Shown here piece by piece: positions 8,630-17,538 of a stretch of DNA of 64,000 bases. Every line of letters begins with the position of its first letter. Positions within the stretch are counted from its first letter, which is position 1. Source of the DNA: Epilithonimonas zeae (GTDB lineage: Bacteria; Bacteroidota; Bacteroidia; Flavobacteriales; Weeksellaceae). The notes under the pieces are model-generated. The model ran no database searches and was not told the DNA's origin. It worked only from the letters and a program-made list of their open reading frames with translations. The translations under genes and the position numbers were made by a program. Where the stretch lies: contig NZ_CP075338.1 of NCBI RefSeq assembly GCF_023278365.1, forward strand, positions 1,550,001-1,614,000, read 5' to 3'.

Positions 8630-9898
8630 ATGAAAAAGCAATTGTTCTTATTGTTCGCAAGCATTTTTTTGATTTCCTGTTCACAAAACATTATCAGAAA
8701 TCCGATGAATGGTGAAAAATCAGATTTCGGTATCACATCGCCGTCCAAAGCATTATTTTTTGTGGAAAATGAAAAAATCGATGATGATGAAGAAAAAATA
8801 AAAACTCACACCAAAACGGCCAACGAAATCTACAGTATGTTTGGAGAAATCACTGATAAAATGATGGTTGGAAGAACAAATGCCAAAACTTTTAAATTCA
8901 CAAGAGGAAAGAAAACGTGGCTTGTGGATGTCAATAAAATGCCCAAAAGAACTGCGATGATTCTTTTCGACGGTTTGCAGAAACCCTTTATAGAATACGA
9001 TTCCGAGAAATATTTGCCATTAACCAAGCAATATTTTGCTGAAGATTTGAAAGAAAAAAACATTTTAAAACAAACCATAAAAGCTGATACTAAAACAACA
9101 AAAACTATTGTAGACTCTTTGTGGACAATCAGTTTTGTACCTGATAAACAATACGCATCTGCAATTACATACAACCTGAAACGTTATTATTCTCCGGCAA
9201 TTTTTGGTTTTAATTCTAACAATTGCGACGGGACTATTTTCACAGAAACTTTCACAGACCTTAAACAAACAAAACTGAGTTACGCATCATCCGTCACGTA
9301 TGCCAACGGAAAAATCACAAGTGATGAATATGTTAGAAATGGTGAGGTTTCCGGTCAAAAACGACATTTCAGTTCTTTAGGATTATTGGATTCTATGGTT
9401 TATTATTCCAACAAGGAAGCTGATGGTAAAATTGAGTTCAAATATCTTCCGGACCGTATTATCAGTCGATACAACAAAAGTCTGTCCCGCGATGAATATC
9501 TTTTGAATGACAAATTTCAAATCTCAAAAAAGATAAGCTTTGATGCAAGAAACCAAACAGAATCTGAGCAAAATTTCTTTTACGACAACTTTGGAAGAAT
9601 GGTTAAAGAAGAATACTATTCTTCCGGAAAAAAGCTAAGCACTAATATTTTCGAATACGAAGGAAAGGAACAAAAGCGTTTTTCAAAAATGAAAGTAATT
9701 CCTTCCGACGAAAGCTACATTTCTGAAAATACAAGCTCGATTATTGATGGCAGAGAAACCTTCATCAATACAATGAACGGAAAAATTCAATCAAAAACCA
9801 TCAGCTATATGAATAATCAATGTGAAGGAAAAGTCTTGATGTATGATGGTTACAATGCCATTACCGGCGTTACAATACAGCGGAAAATAAAGAAGTGA
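8630..9898 (+). CDS. Lipoprotein of unknown function
   Basis: 422 residues from the ATG at 8630. The lipoprotein signal MKKQLFLLFASIFLISC has its lipobox Cys at residue 17. The mature part has no recognised domain. Its C-terminal half carries repeated beta-type phrases (YYSNKEADGKIEFKYL, FFYDNFGRMVKEEYYSSGKK) that resemble YD/MORN-like repeats. Attachment to the inner or outer membrane is predicted. An ATG 30 nt upstream is rejected because the promoter -7 box and the signal peptide both fit the later start. Confidence 0.7.
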   Translation: MKKQLFLLFASIFLISCSQNIIRNPMNGEKSDFGITSPSKALFFVENEKIDDDEEKIKTHTKTANEIYSMFGEITDKMMVGRTNAKTFKFTRGKKTWLVDVNKMPKRTAMILFDGLQKPFIEYDSEKYLPLTKQYFAEDLKEKNILKQTIKADTKTTKTIVDSLWTISFVPDKQYASAITYNLKRYYSPAIFGFNSNNCDGTIFTETFTDLKQTKLSYASSVTYANGKITSDEYVRNGEVSGQKRHFSSLGLLDSMVYYSNKEADGKIEFKYLPDRIISRYNKSLSRDEYLLNDKFQISKKISFDARNQTESEQNFFYDNFGRMVKEEYYSSGKKLSTNIFEYEGKEQKRFSKMKVIPSDESYISENTSSIIDGRETFINTMNGKIQSKTISYMNNQCEGKVLMYDGYNAITGVTIQRKIKK

Positions 9899-10022
9899 TT
9901 TGAAAGTAAGAAAAATTATATAATCAGCTAAAAAATTAAAATGATTGTTTTTTTTCGATAACGAATCTATTTTATTCTAAATGATTTTGCAATAATCATC
10001 TTTTACCAATAAGATGTTTTTA

Positions 10023-10030
10023 TATATTTG
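10023..10030 (+). promoter_or_regulatory. -7 promoter element of the APC permease gene
   Basis: TATATTTG lies 16 nt before the ATG at 10047 and implies a leader of roughly 13 nt. Confidence 0.55.
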
Positions 10031-10046
10031 ATTATTAATAAAGACT

Positions 10047-11444
10047 ATGGAAAAGAAACTCAAACTTTGGGACGCTGTGATGATCGTGATGGGCTCGATG
10101 ATAGGAAGCGGAATTTTTATCGTGAGCGCAGACATCATGCGGAATCTTGGTTCTGGCTATTGGCTAATTGTTGTTTGGCTAATTACAACATTAATGACCA
10201 TCGCAGCAGCCATAAGCTACGGTGAATTATCAGCAATGTTCCCAAAAGCTGGCGGACAATATACTTACATCACAGAGATTTTTGGAAAACTGATGGGGTT
10301 TCTCTATGGCTGGGGAATGTTCACTGTCATCCAAACCGGAACAATTGCGGCGGTTGCTGTTGCGTTTGGAAAGTTCACAGCTTATTTGATTCCAAGTCTC
10401 AATGACGCAGCACCGATTTTCCAAAACGGTGATTTTAAAATCACGTGGATTCAGATTCTGGCGATTGTCGTCATTCTGTTCCTCACGTTTGTGAATACTA
10501 AAGGTGTTCAAAGTGGAAAAATTCTCCAAAACGTTTTTACTTCATCCAAAATCATCGCACTTCTTGGTTTGATTGTTCTTGGTTTCGTCCTGATTTCTCA
10601 ATCCAATTGGAGTTCTAATATGAGCTTTGGCTGGGAAGCTTTCCAAAATCTGAAACAAACCGAATGGAAAAGTATTTCCGGAGCAACTATTCTTGGCGGA
10701 ATTGCCGCAGCAATGGTTGGTTCTGTTTTCAGTTCTGTGGCTTGGGAAAATGTGACTTTCATTTCCGGAGAAATCGAAAATCCGAAAAAGAACGTGGTGA
10801 AAGCAATGATTTTGGGAACTTCTGCCGTGATGATTCTTTATCTTTTAGTGAATTTTGTTTATCTCAACGCACTCGACAGAGATTCCATTGCTTTTGCAGC
10901 GAATGACCGTGTTGCCGTTGCTGCTGCCGAAAAAATGTTCGGAAATGCTGGAACAATAATCATTGCAGTTCTTGTGATGATTTCGACTTTTGGTTGTGTG
11001 AACGGAATTGTTTTAGCAGGAGCAAGAGTTTTTCAGACAATGGCAAAAGACGGATTGTTTCTAAAATCTGCAGTTGAAAATAATAAAAACGGCGTTCCTG
11101 CGAAATCACTTTGGATGCAAGGGATTTGGGCGAGTTTGCTTTGTCTGAGCGGACAATACGGTGATTTGCTAGATATGATTTCGTTTGTGATTGTTTTGTT
11201 TTATATGATAACCGTTTTTGGCGTAATCTATCTTAGAATTAAAAAACCTGAGATGGAAAGAGGTTACAAAACATTTCTTTATCCTTTCACGCCGATTCTT
11301 TATCTTTTGATTGGAACCGGATTTTGTATTCTGTTGTTCATTTATAAACCTCAATATACTTGGCCTGGATTGGGATTGATTTTGCTTGGACTGCCGGTTT
11401 ATTTTTTTATTAATAAGAAAAGTATGAATACTAATGAAGATTAA
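10047..11444 (+). CDS. APC-family amino acid permease
   Basis: 465 residues with about 12 membrane segments. The first helix carries GSMIGSGIFIV, the unwound substrate-binding motif of APC transporters. SYGELSAMFPKAGGQYTYI and the helix-6 region SSVAWENVTFISGEIENPKKN are further family marks. It imports or exchanges amino acids across the inner membrane, in the manner of Lat/serine-threonine exchangers, but specificity cannot be read from sequence. The last 11 nt overlap the start of the next gene, so the two are probably translated together. Confidence 0.9.
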   Translation: MEKKLKLWDAVMIVMGSMIGSGIFIVSADIMRNLGSGYWLIVVWLITTLMTIAAAISYGELSAMFPKAGGQYTYITEIFGKLMGFLYGWGMFTVIQTGTIAAVAVAFGKFTAYLIPSLNDAAPIFQNGDFKITWIQILAIVVILFLTFVNTKGVQSGKILQNVFTSSKIIALLGLIVLGFVLISQSNWSSNMSFGWEAFQNLKQTEWKSISGATILGGIAAAMVGSVFSSVAWENVTFISGEIENPKKNVVKAMILGTSAVMILYLLVNFVYLNALDRDSIAFAANDRVAVAAAEKMFGNAGTIIIAVLVMISTFGCVNGIVLAGARVFQTMAKDGLFLKSAVENNKNGVPAKSLWMQGIWASLLCLSGQYGDLLDMISFVIVLFYMITVFGVIYLRIKKPEMERGYKTFLYPFTPILYLLIGTGFCILLFIYKPQYTWPGLGLILLGLPVYFFINKKSMNTNED

Positions 11445-12177
11445 ATTTTTATTGATATTAATTTTCTTATCTGTAAAAATCCTCGCTTGTTCTTGCGCCG
11501 AAGATGCTATAGCTCAGAATTATTTAGATTCGGATATTGTTGGAATTATTACGATTGATTCTACATACGGAGATACAATATGGGAAAATAGAACATTTGG
11601 TTTCAGAACTTATAAAGCAAAAATTCATTTTGATAAAATATTTAAAGGTCAAAAATTTAAGGAATTAAATGTTATTGGAAATTCTAAAAATATAAACTCC
11701 GGTGCTTGTGAAACGCTTGTTGAACCAGGAAAAAAATATTTAATTTTATTAAATAAAAATAGCAATGGAGAATATACAGTTTCTCTTTGTAGTAGCATGT
11801 TTCAAATTAATACCAATGATTTAAAAACAATAGATAACTACAGTAAACAATTCAGCTATTTAGAAAAAAATAATTTGATTTTTAAAGATTTTAAATTCAT
11901 AAACTATTACGACAGTTCTGTAAAACTTGATGAACTAAACAATGTTCTAACAAACGAATTCAAATCTACTTTTGGACAAAAATTAAAAAACAAATTTGGA
12001 GTTTATAAAATTAAATTAGACTCTGAAAATAATATTATTGAAATAAACTCTATTAAAAAAACAGGTCTTAATGAGAGAAAAATTTTAACTTTAATAAAGA
12101 AGAATATTAAAGCCAAGTATCTTTTTAACAAGAGTCCTAATTCAGAATATCTATTATTTTTAGATTTTAATTCTTAA
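11434..12177 (+). CDS. Secreted protein with NTR/TIMP-like domain
   Basis: 247 residues. Signal peptide 1-18 is followed by CSC (19-21), SDIVGIITIDST, KIHFDKIFKG, a second CET and LVEPGKKYLILL. This pattern matches the OB-fold NTR domain of TIMP-like bacterial proteins, with the N-terminal Cys exposed after cleavage. The C-terminal ~110 residues are Asn/Lys-rich and not recognised. Periplasmic or surface location is likely and the partner is unknown. It overlaps the APC permease gene by 11 nt. Base composition is more AT-rich than its neighbours. Confidence 0.65.
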   Translation: MKIKFLLILIFLSVKILACSCAEDAIAQNYLDSDIVGIITIDSTYGDTIWENRTFGFRTYKAKIHFDKIFKGQKFKELNVIGNSKNINSGACETLVEPGKKYLILLNKNSNGEYTVSLCSSMFQINTNDLKTIDNYSKQFSYLEKNNLIFKDFKFINYYDSSVKLDELNNVLTNEFKSTFGQKLKNKFGVYKIKLDSENNIIEINSIKKTGLNERKILTLIKKNIKAKYLFNKSPNSEYLLFLDFNS

Positions 12178-12180
12178 ATA

Positions 12181-12804
12181 ATGTCGATGAATTTAAATTC
12201 CATTTTCTCAGATTTAATCTCAAAATATTCCGATAATGAAATATTAAAAACCGATTATTGGAAAGAAATAGAACAATCTTATTCTCAAAAAAGCAGACAA
12301 TATCACAATCTCATTCATCTTGAAAATATGATTCTCGAATTGGAAGAGGTAAAAGATAAAATTGCAGATTATGGTTCTATACTTTTCTCCATTTTCTATC
12401 ACGACATTATTTACAAAGCAACATCAAAAGACAACGAAGAAAAAAGTGCAGAATTAGCAAAAACCAGACTCGAAAAACTGAATATTCCGAATGATAAAAT
12501 AATTAGAATTCACAATCAAATTTTTGCCACAAAATCTCACAAAAGAAGTGAAGATTCTGACACCAATTTTCTGCTTGATGCAGACTTAGCAATTCTAGGT
12601 CAAGATTGGAAAATCTATGAAAATTACACTCAGCAAATCAGAAAAGAATATTCAATCTACCTGGACTTTATGTATAAGCCAGGACGCAAAAAAGTATTGA
12701 CTCATTTTCTTGAGTTCGAAGAAATTTTCAAAACAGATTATTTCAAAGCAAAATATGAAGAAAAAGCAAGAGAAAATATTCAAAGAGAATTAGCCCAAAA
12801 ATAA
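12181..12804 (+). CDS. Predicted HD-superfamily metal-dependent phosphohydrolase
   Basis: 207 residues. H42 lies in RQYHNLIHLENM, the H74-D75 pair in FYHDIIY, and a downstream Asp in LLDADLAILG (133-135). This is the order of metal ligands in the small HD family of predicted phosphohydrolases. The substrate is unknown. The gene follows the NTR-like gene by 3 nt. An alternative ATG at 12187 would shorten it by two residues. Confidence 0.75.
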   Translation: MSMNLNSIFSDLISKYSDNEILKTDYWKEIEQSYSQKSRQYHNLIHLENMILELEEVKDKIADYGSILFSIFYHDIIYKATSKDNEEKSAELAKTRLEKLNIPNDKIIRIHNQIFATKSHKRSEDSDTNFLLDADLAILGQDWKIYENYTQQIRKEYSIYLDFMYKPGRKKVLTHFLEFEEIFKTDYFKAKYEEKARENIQRELAQK

Positions 12805-12815
12805 TTTTTTAAATT

Positions 12816-12838
12816 GTTACCAAAATTTGGTAACTTTG
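12816..12838 (+). promoter_or_regulatory. Promoter and operator of the parDE-type pair
   Basis: GTTACCAAAATTTGGTAAC (12816-12834) is a perfect inverted repeat of two 9-bp arms around one A. Its right arm overlaps the -7 box TAACTTTG (12831-12838). A ribbon-helix-helix antitoxin bound here would block transcription, the usual autoregulation of type II toxin-antitoxin operons. Confidence 0.7.
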
Positions 12839-12858
12839 ATTTGCTTAATAGAATTAAA

Positions 12859-13107
12859 ATGGGACGAAATACATCTGTTTCTTTAGGAAATCATTTTGAA
12901 GATTTTGTAGACGACAAAATTTCACAAGGAAGATTCAAGAATGCAAGTGAAGTGATTCGTGCCGGATTGAGACTTTTGGAAGAGGAGGAAAATAAATTAC
13001 AATTTCTTAAAAACGCTGTTCAAGAAGGCATCAAAAGTGGGATTGCAAAAGATTTTGAACCAGAAAATCATCTTGCATCTTTAAAAGCCAAAATGAAAAA
13101 TGGCTAA
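12859..13107 (+). CDS. parD: ParD-like antitoxin, ribbon-helix-helix
   Basis: 82 residues. MGRNTSVSLGNHFEDFVDDK gives the DNA-binding strand and first helix. QGRFKNASEVIRAGLRLLEEEE is the classic ParD/CopG signature. It should bind and neutralise the ParE-like toxin encoded next and repress the operon. I start at the ATG at 12859. The open frame reaches back to a TTG inside the operator, which cannot be translated from the predicted transcript. It overlaps the toxin gene by 8 nt. Confidence 0.88.
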   Translation: MGRNTSVSLGNHFEDFVDDKISQGRFKNASEVIRAGLRLLEEEENKLQFLKNAVQEGIKSGIAKDFEPENHLASLKAKMKNG

Positions 13108-13399
13108 ATATTTCTTCGCAAACAAAGCTATTGAAGACCTTTCAAATATTTATGAATATACTTTTCAATCTTGGTCAGAAAACCAAGCTGATAAATATTA
13201 TGAAGAACTAATCAGATTCTGTCAAATGCTTTCAGAAAATCCGACTATTGGTAAAAATTATAGCGAAATTGCTTCTGACATTTTCGGATTTCTTGCCAAT
13301 TGGCATATTATCTTTTACAGAATTTTGAATGTCAATGAAATAGAAATTACAAGAATTATTGGCGCTAATATGGATTTAAAATCAAGAATAAAAGATTAA
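13100..13399 (+). CDS. parE: ParE/RelE-family toxin
   Basis: 99 residues. KYFFANKAIEDLSNIYEYTFQSW, then GKNYSEIASDIFGFLANWHIIFYRI and IEITRIIG, follow the RelE/ParE fold pattern. ParE toxins poison DNA gyrase and RelE toxins cut mRNA; this sequence looks ParE-like. Start and antitoxin stop overlap, as expected for coupled translation. It converges with pheA and shares 4 nt with that gene's end. Confidence 0.85.
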   Translation: MAKYFFANKAIEDLSNIYEYTFQSWSENQADKYYEELIRFCQMLSENPTIGKNYSEIASDIFGFLANWHIIFYRILNVNEIEITRIIGANMDLKSRIKD

Positions 13400-14244
13400 G
13401 ATTCCAACAAAAACTCCTTATAATTCCCCAAAAACTTAACCTCTGCACCAATCGCTCTTAACTCATCAATCGAATTGACATAAAGAACATTGTTCCAATC
13501 GCCAACAACGGTTACAAAAAAGAAATAATTCCCCAATTTAGTTTTCAAAGTTCGGGATTCGATTTTGCTAAGGTTCATATTTCGCCACGCAAAAACCGAT
13601 AAAACCTGATGCAACCCTCCGGCGTGATCTTGTGGTAAAGTAATCAGAAGCGCTGTTTTTTTTCCGATACTTTGCATTTTATTTTCATATGAATTCTCGG
13701 TTTTAGAAATTACAATAAACCGGGTGTGATTTTCCTCCACATCGTGAATATTTTCGTGGATGACTTTTAAGCCGTACAGATTTGCCGCAAATTTGTTGGC
13801 GACTGCTGCAATTTTCCTGTCAGGATTTTCGGAAACACGTTTTGCTGCTGCTGCAGTTGATGCAAAATCTTGTTTAGGAACGTCGGGATATTTGTCATTC
13901 AGGAAATGAAAACTCTGCGCAAGCGCCTGCGGATGAGAATAGATTTTTTCAATTGCAGTATCATTTTCTTGACTTGGATGAATCATCAGATGATGCGCAA
14001 TTGGCATTACTGCTTCTGCTTCAATCTTGATTTCCGGCGTCTGATAAAGATAATCCAAAGTCATAGAAACCGTTCCTTCTATCGAGTTTTCCAACGGCAC
14101 AACCGCTTTATCCACTTCATTATTCTGAACTGCCAGAAAACAGTCTAAAATATTAGCTTTCGGAATCAATTCTTCGTTTGGGAATAATTGAGTTGCGGTC
14201 AACTGCGTAAAAGAGGCTTCAGGTCCTAGGAATGCTATTTTCAT
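13396..14244 (-). CDS. pheA: Prephenate dehydratase
   Basis: 282 residues, the normal length for a monofunctional enzyme. FLGPEASFTQLTA opens the catalytic domain and the catalytic TRF motif is at 174-176. An ACT regulatory domain follows (about 195-270) with LSKIESRTLKTKLGNYFFF. It converts prephenate to phenylpyruvate in phenylalanine synthesis and is probably inhibited by Phe through the ACT domain. Read alone, with convergent parE downstream. Confidence 0.93.
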   Translation of the reverse strand: MKIAFLGPEASFTQLTATQLFPNEELIPKANILDCFLAVQNNEVDKAVVPLENSIEGTVSMTLDYLYQTPEIKIEAEAVMPIAHHLMIHPSQENDTAIEKIYSHPQALAQSFHFLNDKYPDVPKQDFASTAAAAKRVSENPDRKIAAVANKFAANLYGLKVIHENIHDVEENHTRFIVISKTENSYENKMQSIGKKTALLITLPQDHAGGLHQVLSVFAWRNMNLSKIESRTLKTKLGNYFFFVTVVGDWNNVLYVNSIDELRAIGAEVKFLGNYKEFLLES

Positions 14245-14328
14245 ACTGCGAAATTAAAGAATTTTTGAACCACAAAAGACACAAAAGAAAAGTTAGTTGC
14301 TCTTTAAGCTAAAAATAACCATAAAATC

Positions 14329-14405
14329 CTTCGACTCCGCTCAGGATGACAATTCTAAATACTAAACTATAATTATTAACAGTGTCAGGCTGAACTGAGT
14401 CGAAG
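14329..14405. repeat. Palindromic intergenic element with CTTCGACTCCGCTCAG arm
   Basis: Left arm 14329-14351 and right arm 14383-14405 are inverted copies matching at 19 of 23 positions, around a 31-bp AT-rich centre. The arm word (CTTCGACTCCGCTCAG...TGACA) is one I recall from dispersed repeats in many genomes. Confidence 0.6.
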
Positions 14406-14445
14406 CCTTTAAACAACTTAAACTTTTGTGACTTTTGTGGTTAAC

Positions 14446-15237
14446 CTAATCAAGCGTTTTCTTAGAGAAATCAAAATTAAAGTTGGCGCTTACGATAAAA
14501 CCATTGTTGTATTGGAATACATTTTTACCTTCCACTTCCCTTCCCAATTGAACAATTTGATTCAGATAACCGCCTTCTACTCTTACCAAATCATTAAATT
14601 TATAGCCTAACAAAACTCCGATTCTGTTTTGGTCAAAAATATTCTCGCCAACATTTTTCCCGAAGCCAATCATCACCTCATCATAAACCGCAACATAAGG
14701 CGTTTTATCCGCAATTGAATTTCCTTTTAAAGGCATTTGCAAACGAATCATATACCGCGCTCGGTTCATAAATGGATATTGGTCTTCCGAAGTGAGATTG
14801 GCATTAGAATATCGCCCAACCCAGCGCTGTTCCAACATAAAACGATGCGACAAATCGATTTTCCCAATCTTGTCGATCACAGTTGCCATTTCGTAAATCC
14901 TGTGTTCCGTAAAATCTTTCCCCATTCCGTTAATCGGGATTTCACCGTAAGGAAAAGTCTCTGCCCAAGCGTAACCAAAGCGCAATTGCAAGTTCGGATT
15001 TGCCTGATAATTGATTCCCAAACGCAAAAGACTCTGCTGCCAAGTCGTGATATAATCATTTCTTCGCCACTGATATTCAGTGTGGATGGAGAATTTTGAA
15101 TCTAATTTAAATGTTCCATTGTAAGCGTACCAGCCAATATTATTATGATTGCTGATTCGGTTTTGTCCAGAAAAAAAATTTGAAATTAAAACCAGAAATA
15201 ATGCGCTAAAGAATAATTTTGCTTTAGTGAAAACCAT
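14446..15237 (-). CDS. DUF2490 family outer-membrane-type protein
   Basis: 263 residues with a signal peptide to about residue 25. Alternating beta strands follow (WYAYNGTFKLDSKFSIHTEYQWRR, LQLRFGYAWAETFPYG, VRVEGGYLNQIVQLG) as in DUF2490 proteins. The repeated aromatic strand ends suggest a small outer-membrane barrel. Function unknown. It lies 59 nt downstream of the 15297-15740 gene. Confidence 0.75.
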   Translation of the reverse strand: MVFTKAKLFFSALFLVLISNFFSGQNRISNHNNIGWYAYNGTFKLDSKFSIHTEYQWRRNDYITTWQQSLLRLGINYQANPNLQLRFGYAWAETFPYGEIPINGMGKDFTEHRIYEMATVIDKIGKIDLSHRFMLEQRWVGRYSNANLTSEDQYPFMNRARYMIRLQMPLKGNSIADKTPYVAVYDEVMIGFGKNVGENIFDQNRIGVLLGYKFNDLVRVEGGYLNQIVQLGREVEGKNVFQYNNGFIVSANFNFDFSKKTLD

Positions 15238-15296
15238 ATTGAAATATTATCGATTTCAGCAAAAATAGGGATTCAGAAAGGCAAAAGCAAATGACT

Positions 15297-15740
15297 TTAA
15301 TTAGTTTCTATGCTGATCGCCGGAACCTTATAATTATTGAAATTCCTGTCAGGCTGCAGAATTCTGGCCCGTTTCAAAAGGTCTTCCGCAATCAGAATCG
15401 AATCGTTGTGAACTTCGATATCATTCAGAAAAAATCTGGATTCTGAAGTAAGATTCAATCTTTTCTTGGCTTCGGAAACAGTTACTTTTTCGAGATTCAG
15501 AGGCTTTTTCATGATGATATTAATCAAACCATTTTTCACAAGGTCGTCGTATTGTTCGATTTGCGAAGATGGCGATTTGTAAACCTGAACACTTTCGATG
15601 TCTTCCGGATTGAAACTATGAAGCAACACATTAGAAACAATTACATTATCAACAATATAAATTGGGCTCACTTCAGATTTCTGAGCAAATGAAAGTTGGA
15701 AACAAAAGAAAACTGTGAAAGCAAGAATCAGTTTTTTCAT
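15297..15740 (-). CDS. Small secreted TonB plug-like protein
   Basis: 147 residues with a signal peptide (1-19). SPIYIVDNVIVSNVLLHSFNPEDIESVQVYKSP and GLINIIMKKP mirror the strand-helix-strand core of the plug domain of TonB-dependent receptors, which reads YVIDG...NPxDIESIEVLK. No barrel follows. Such stand-alone plug-like domains are common in Bacteroidota periplasmic proteins and may mediate protein contacts. Function unknown. Confidence 0.6.
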   Translation of the reverse strand: MKKLILAFTVFFCFQLSFAQKSEVSPIYIVDNVIVSNVLLHSFNPEDIESVQVYKSPSSQIEQYDDLVKNGLINIIMKKPLNLEKVTVSEAKKRLNLTSESRFFLNDIEVHNDSILIAEDLLKRARILQPDRNFNNYKVPAISIETN

Positions 15741-15875
15741 AAAAATTCGATTTAATTTTAAAATTAAAGAATCAGCAAAATTAAAATTATTTCTCGCAGA
15801 TTTTTTAGATTTAGCAAATCATCAAAAAATCTGCCCAATTTGCGAAATCTGGGTGAAATTTTATTTTAACAAAGT

Positions 15876-16946
15876 CTAATTAGCGTCGCCCTTTTCGATG
15901 CCTTCTTCAATTTTTTCAAAAACCTCTTCCTGTTCATCGTTAGAAATCTCGAATTGGTCTTCTTTATCTTCATTCCTTACAACCAACGAAATCCAAATCG
16001 GAAAATGATCAGAATCTACAGATTTCATTACTTTCATATCGACCAATCGAAAATGCGGGCTTACGAAAAAATGGTCAAGAGGCCAACGCAAAAACCAATA
16101 TTTGACGTGAAATGTATTGAACATTCCCCGTCCACGCCGAGGGTCAAGCATTCCACTGGATTTTAGAAATAACTTAGTCGTTCTGGACCAGGCGACATCA
16201 TTCAAATCTCCAAAAACAATGGAAGGTTTACCGTAATTTCTCGCTTTTTCTCCAACCAAAAGAATCTCCGCATCACGTTCCGTACTTTCAGGATTTTCCT
16301 GTGGAACCGGCGGTGTCGGATGAATTCCAAATAATCTGACTGTCTGATTATTATATTCCAAATCCGCTACAATTGACGGAATATCATCATCAATCAAATA
16401 ATTGACTTCGTAATTTTTAACCGGAAAATGACTGTAAAATAAGAGTCCGTAAGTGTTAGCTAAAGGAACTTCAATTTTGTATTCGTAATGTTTTGTAACC
16501 GTTTTTAAGGCATTTTGCCATTCTTCATCGGTTTCCAGAAAAAACAAGACCGATGGATTTTGTTCTTTAACCAAATCAATTAATTTCTGATAATTTCTGT
16601 TATGCTGGTAAACGTTACAAACGAGAATATCGAGAACTTTCTCACTAGGATTTGGTTGCGTTTTATCAATCATCGTCTTCCCAAAATCTGTGTAAGGAAG
16701 GATGATGTAAAACAAATAGCCGGCACAAATAATCTCAACAGCTAGAATAATCTGCTCATAAATATTTGGATTTTCGAAGGCGAAAAACCAAGCGAAAATG
16801 AGAATTAAAAGAATAACAAATTTCTGAAAACGTGGATAATCAAAAACGCGAAAAGCCCAGTAAGTGTTTCTGATAGCCGGAATCAGCACCGACAGAATCG
16901 CTAAAACGGAAATAATCCAATACAAACAGTGTGTGATATTTTCCAT
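15876..16946 (-). CDS. Endonuclease/exonuclease/phosphatase-family membrane protein
   Basis: 356 residues. Three hydrophobic segments in residues 1-85 anchor it. The EEP fold follows: LVCNVYQHNRNYQKLI, FLETDEEW, the catalytic FGDLND and SDHFPIWI. The soluble domain probably cleaves phosphodiester or phosphoester bonds outside the cytoplasm; the substrate is unknown. The acidic Glu-rich C-terminus (EEVFEKIEEGIEK) is unusual. The gene is 5 nt downstream of the GNAT gene and is probably co-transcribed with it. Confidence 0.8.
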   Translation of the reverse strand: MENITHCLYWIISVLAILSVLIPAIRNTYWAFRVFDYPRFQKFVILLILIFAWFFAFENPNIYEQIILAVEIICAGYLFYIILPYTDFGKTMIDKTQPNPSEKVLDILVCNVYQHNRNYQKLIDLVKEQNPSVLFFLETDEEWQNALKTVTKHYEYKIEVPLANTYGLLFYSHFPVKNYEVNYLIDDDIPSIVADLEYNNQTVRLFGIHPTPPVPQENPESTERDAEILLVGEKARNYGKPSIVFGDLNDVAWSRTTKLFLKSSGMLDPRRGRGMFNTFHVKYWFLRWPLDHFFVSPHFRLVDMKVMKSVDSDHFPIWISLVVRNEDKEDQFEISNDEQEEVFEKIEEGIEKGDAN

Positions 16947-16951
16947 TTAGG

Positions 16952-17449
16952 CTAATTCTTAATATTTTTTCCAAGAATAATTAAACTTCTTTTTTCCCCG
17001 TCGAGTTCAGCAATATTTTTAAGATTCGCCCACAATTCAAAACCAAATTTTTCGAATAAAGTCAAACTTGGAAGATTATGAGCAAAGATAAATGCGAGAA
17101 GATTTTCGATTCCGAGATTTGGCGCTTTTTCGATACAAGATTCCAGAATCTGCTTTCCGTAGCCTTTTCCACGAGATTGCTCAGAAAGATATATACTGAT
17201 TTCAGCTGTTTTCTGATAAGCCGGTCTTCCGTAAAAATCCTGAAAACTAACCCAGCCAATGGTATTTTTTTGAGAGTCCTCGACCATCCAAAGCGGACGA
17301 AATTCTGAATTATGCTGATGAAACCAAGCGAGTTTGCTCTCGATAGAAACAGGCTCCAAATCAGCAGTGACCAGGCGTGATGCAACCGTAGAATTATAAA
17401 TTTCCACAATCTTAGAAAGATCCTCTAACGTTGCATCACGAAAAGTCAT
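16952..17449 (-). CDS. GNAT acetyltransferase, phosphinothricin-acetyltransferase-like
   Basis: 165 residues. MTFRDATLEDLSKIVEIYN is the typical start of this GNAT group. WVSFQDFYGRPAY and the acetyl-CoA loop SEQSRGKGYGKQIL follow. It N-acetylates a small amine or amino acid analogue. The resemblance to Pat/Bar enzymes does not prove herbicide-type substrates. Five nt separate it from the EEP gene. Confidence 0.8.
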   Translation of the reverse strand: MTFRDATLEDLSKIVEIYNSTVASRLVTADLEPVSIESKLAWFHQHNSEFRPLWMVEDSQKNTIGWVSFQDFYGRPAYQKTAEISIYLSEQSRGKGYGKQILESCIEKAPNLGIENLLAFIFAHNLPSLTLFEKFGFELWANLKNIAELDGEKRSLIILGKNIKN

Positions 17450-17461
17450 ACTTTTATTATA

Positions 17462-17538
17462 GTTGATGAATAATGATTGATAAATGATTTTATCATATTC
17501 TCAATCAATAATCATTTATCATTAATCATTTATTGAGT
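17462..17538. repeat. Degenerate 7-bp-period array, inverted arms
   Basis: Left arm heptamers at 17462-17489 (GTTGATG, AATAATG, ATTGATA, AATGATT). Right arm at 17504-17538 (ATCAATA, ATCATTT, ATCATTA, ATCATTT, ATTGAGT). The right arm runs through the stop and last codons of the cystathionine synthase gene. Confidence 0.7.

Noticed and set aside
10028-10225. 65-residue open frame overlapping the APC permease start
   Set aside because: It is out of frame with a clear permease gene and begins inside its promoter and leader; no family features.
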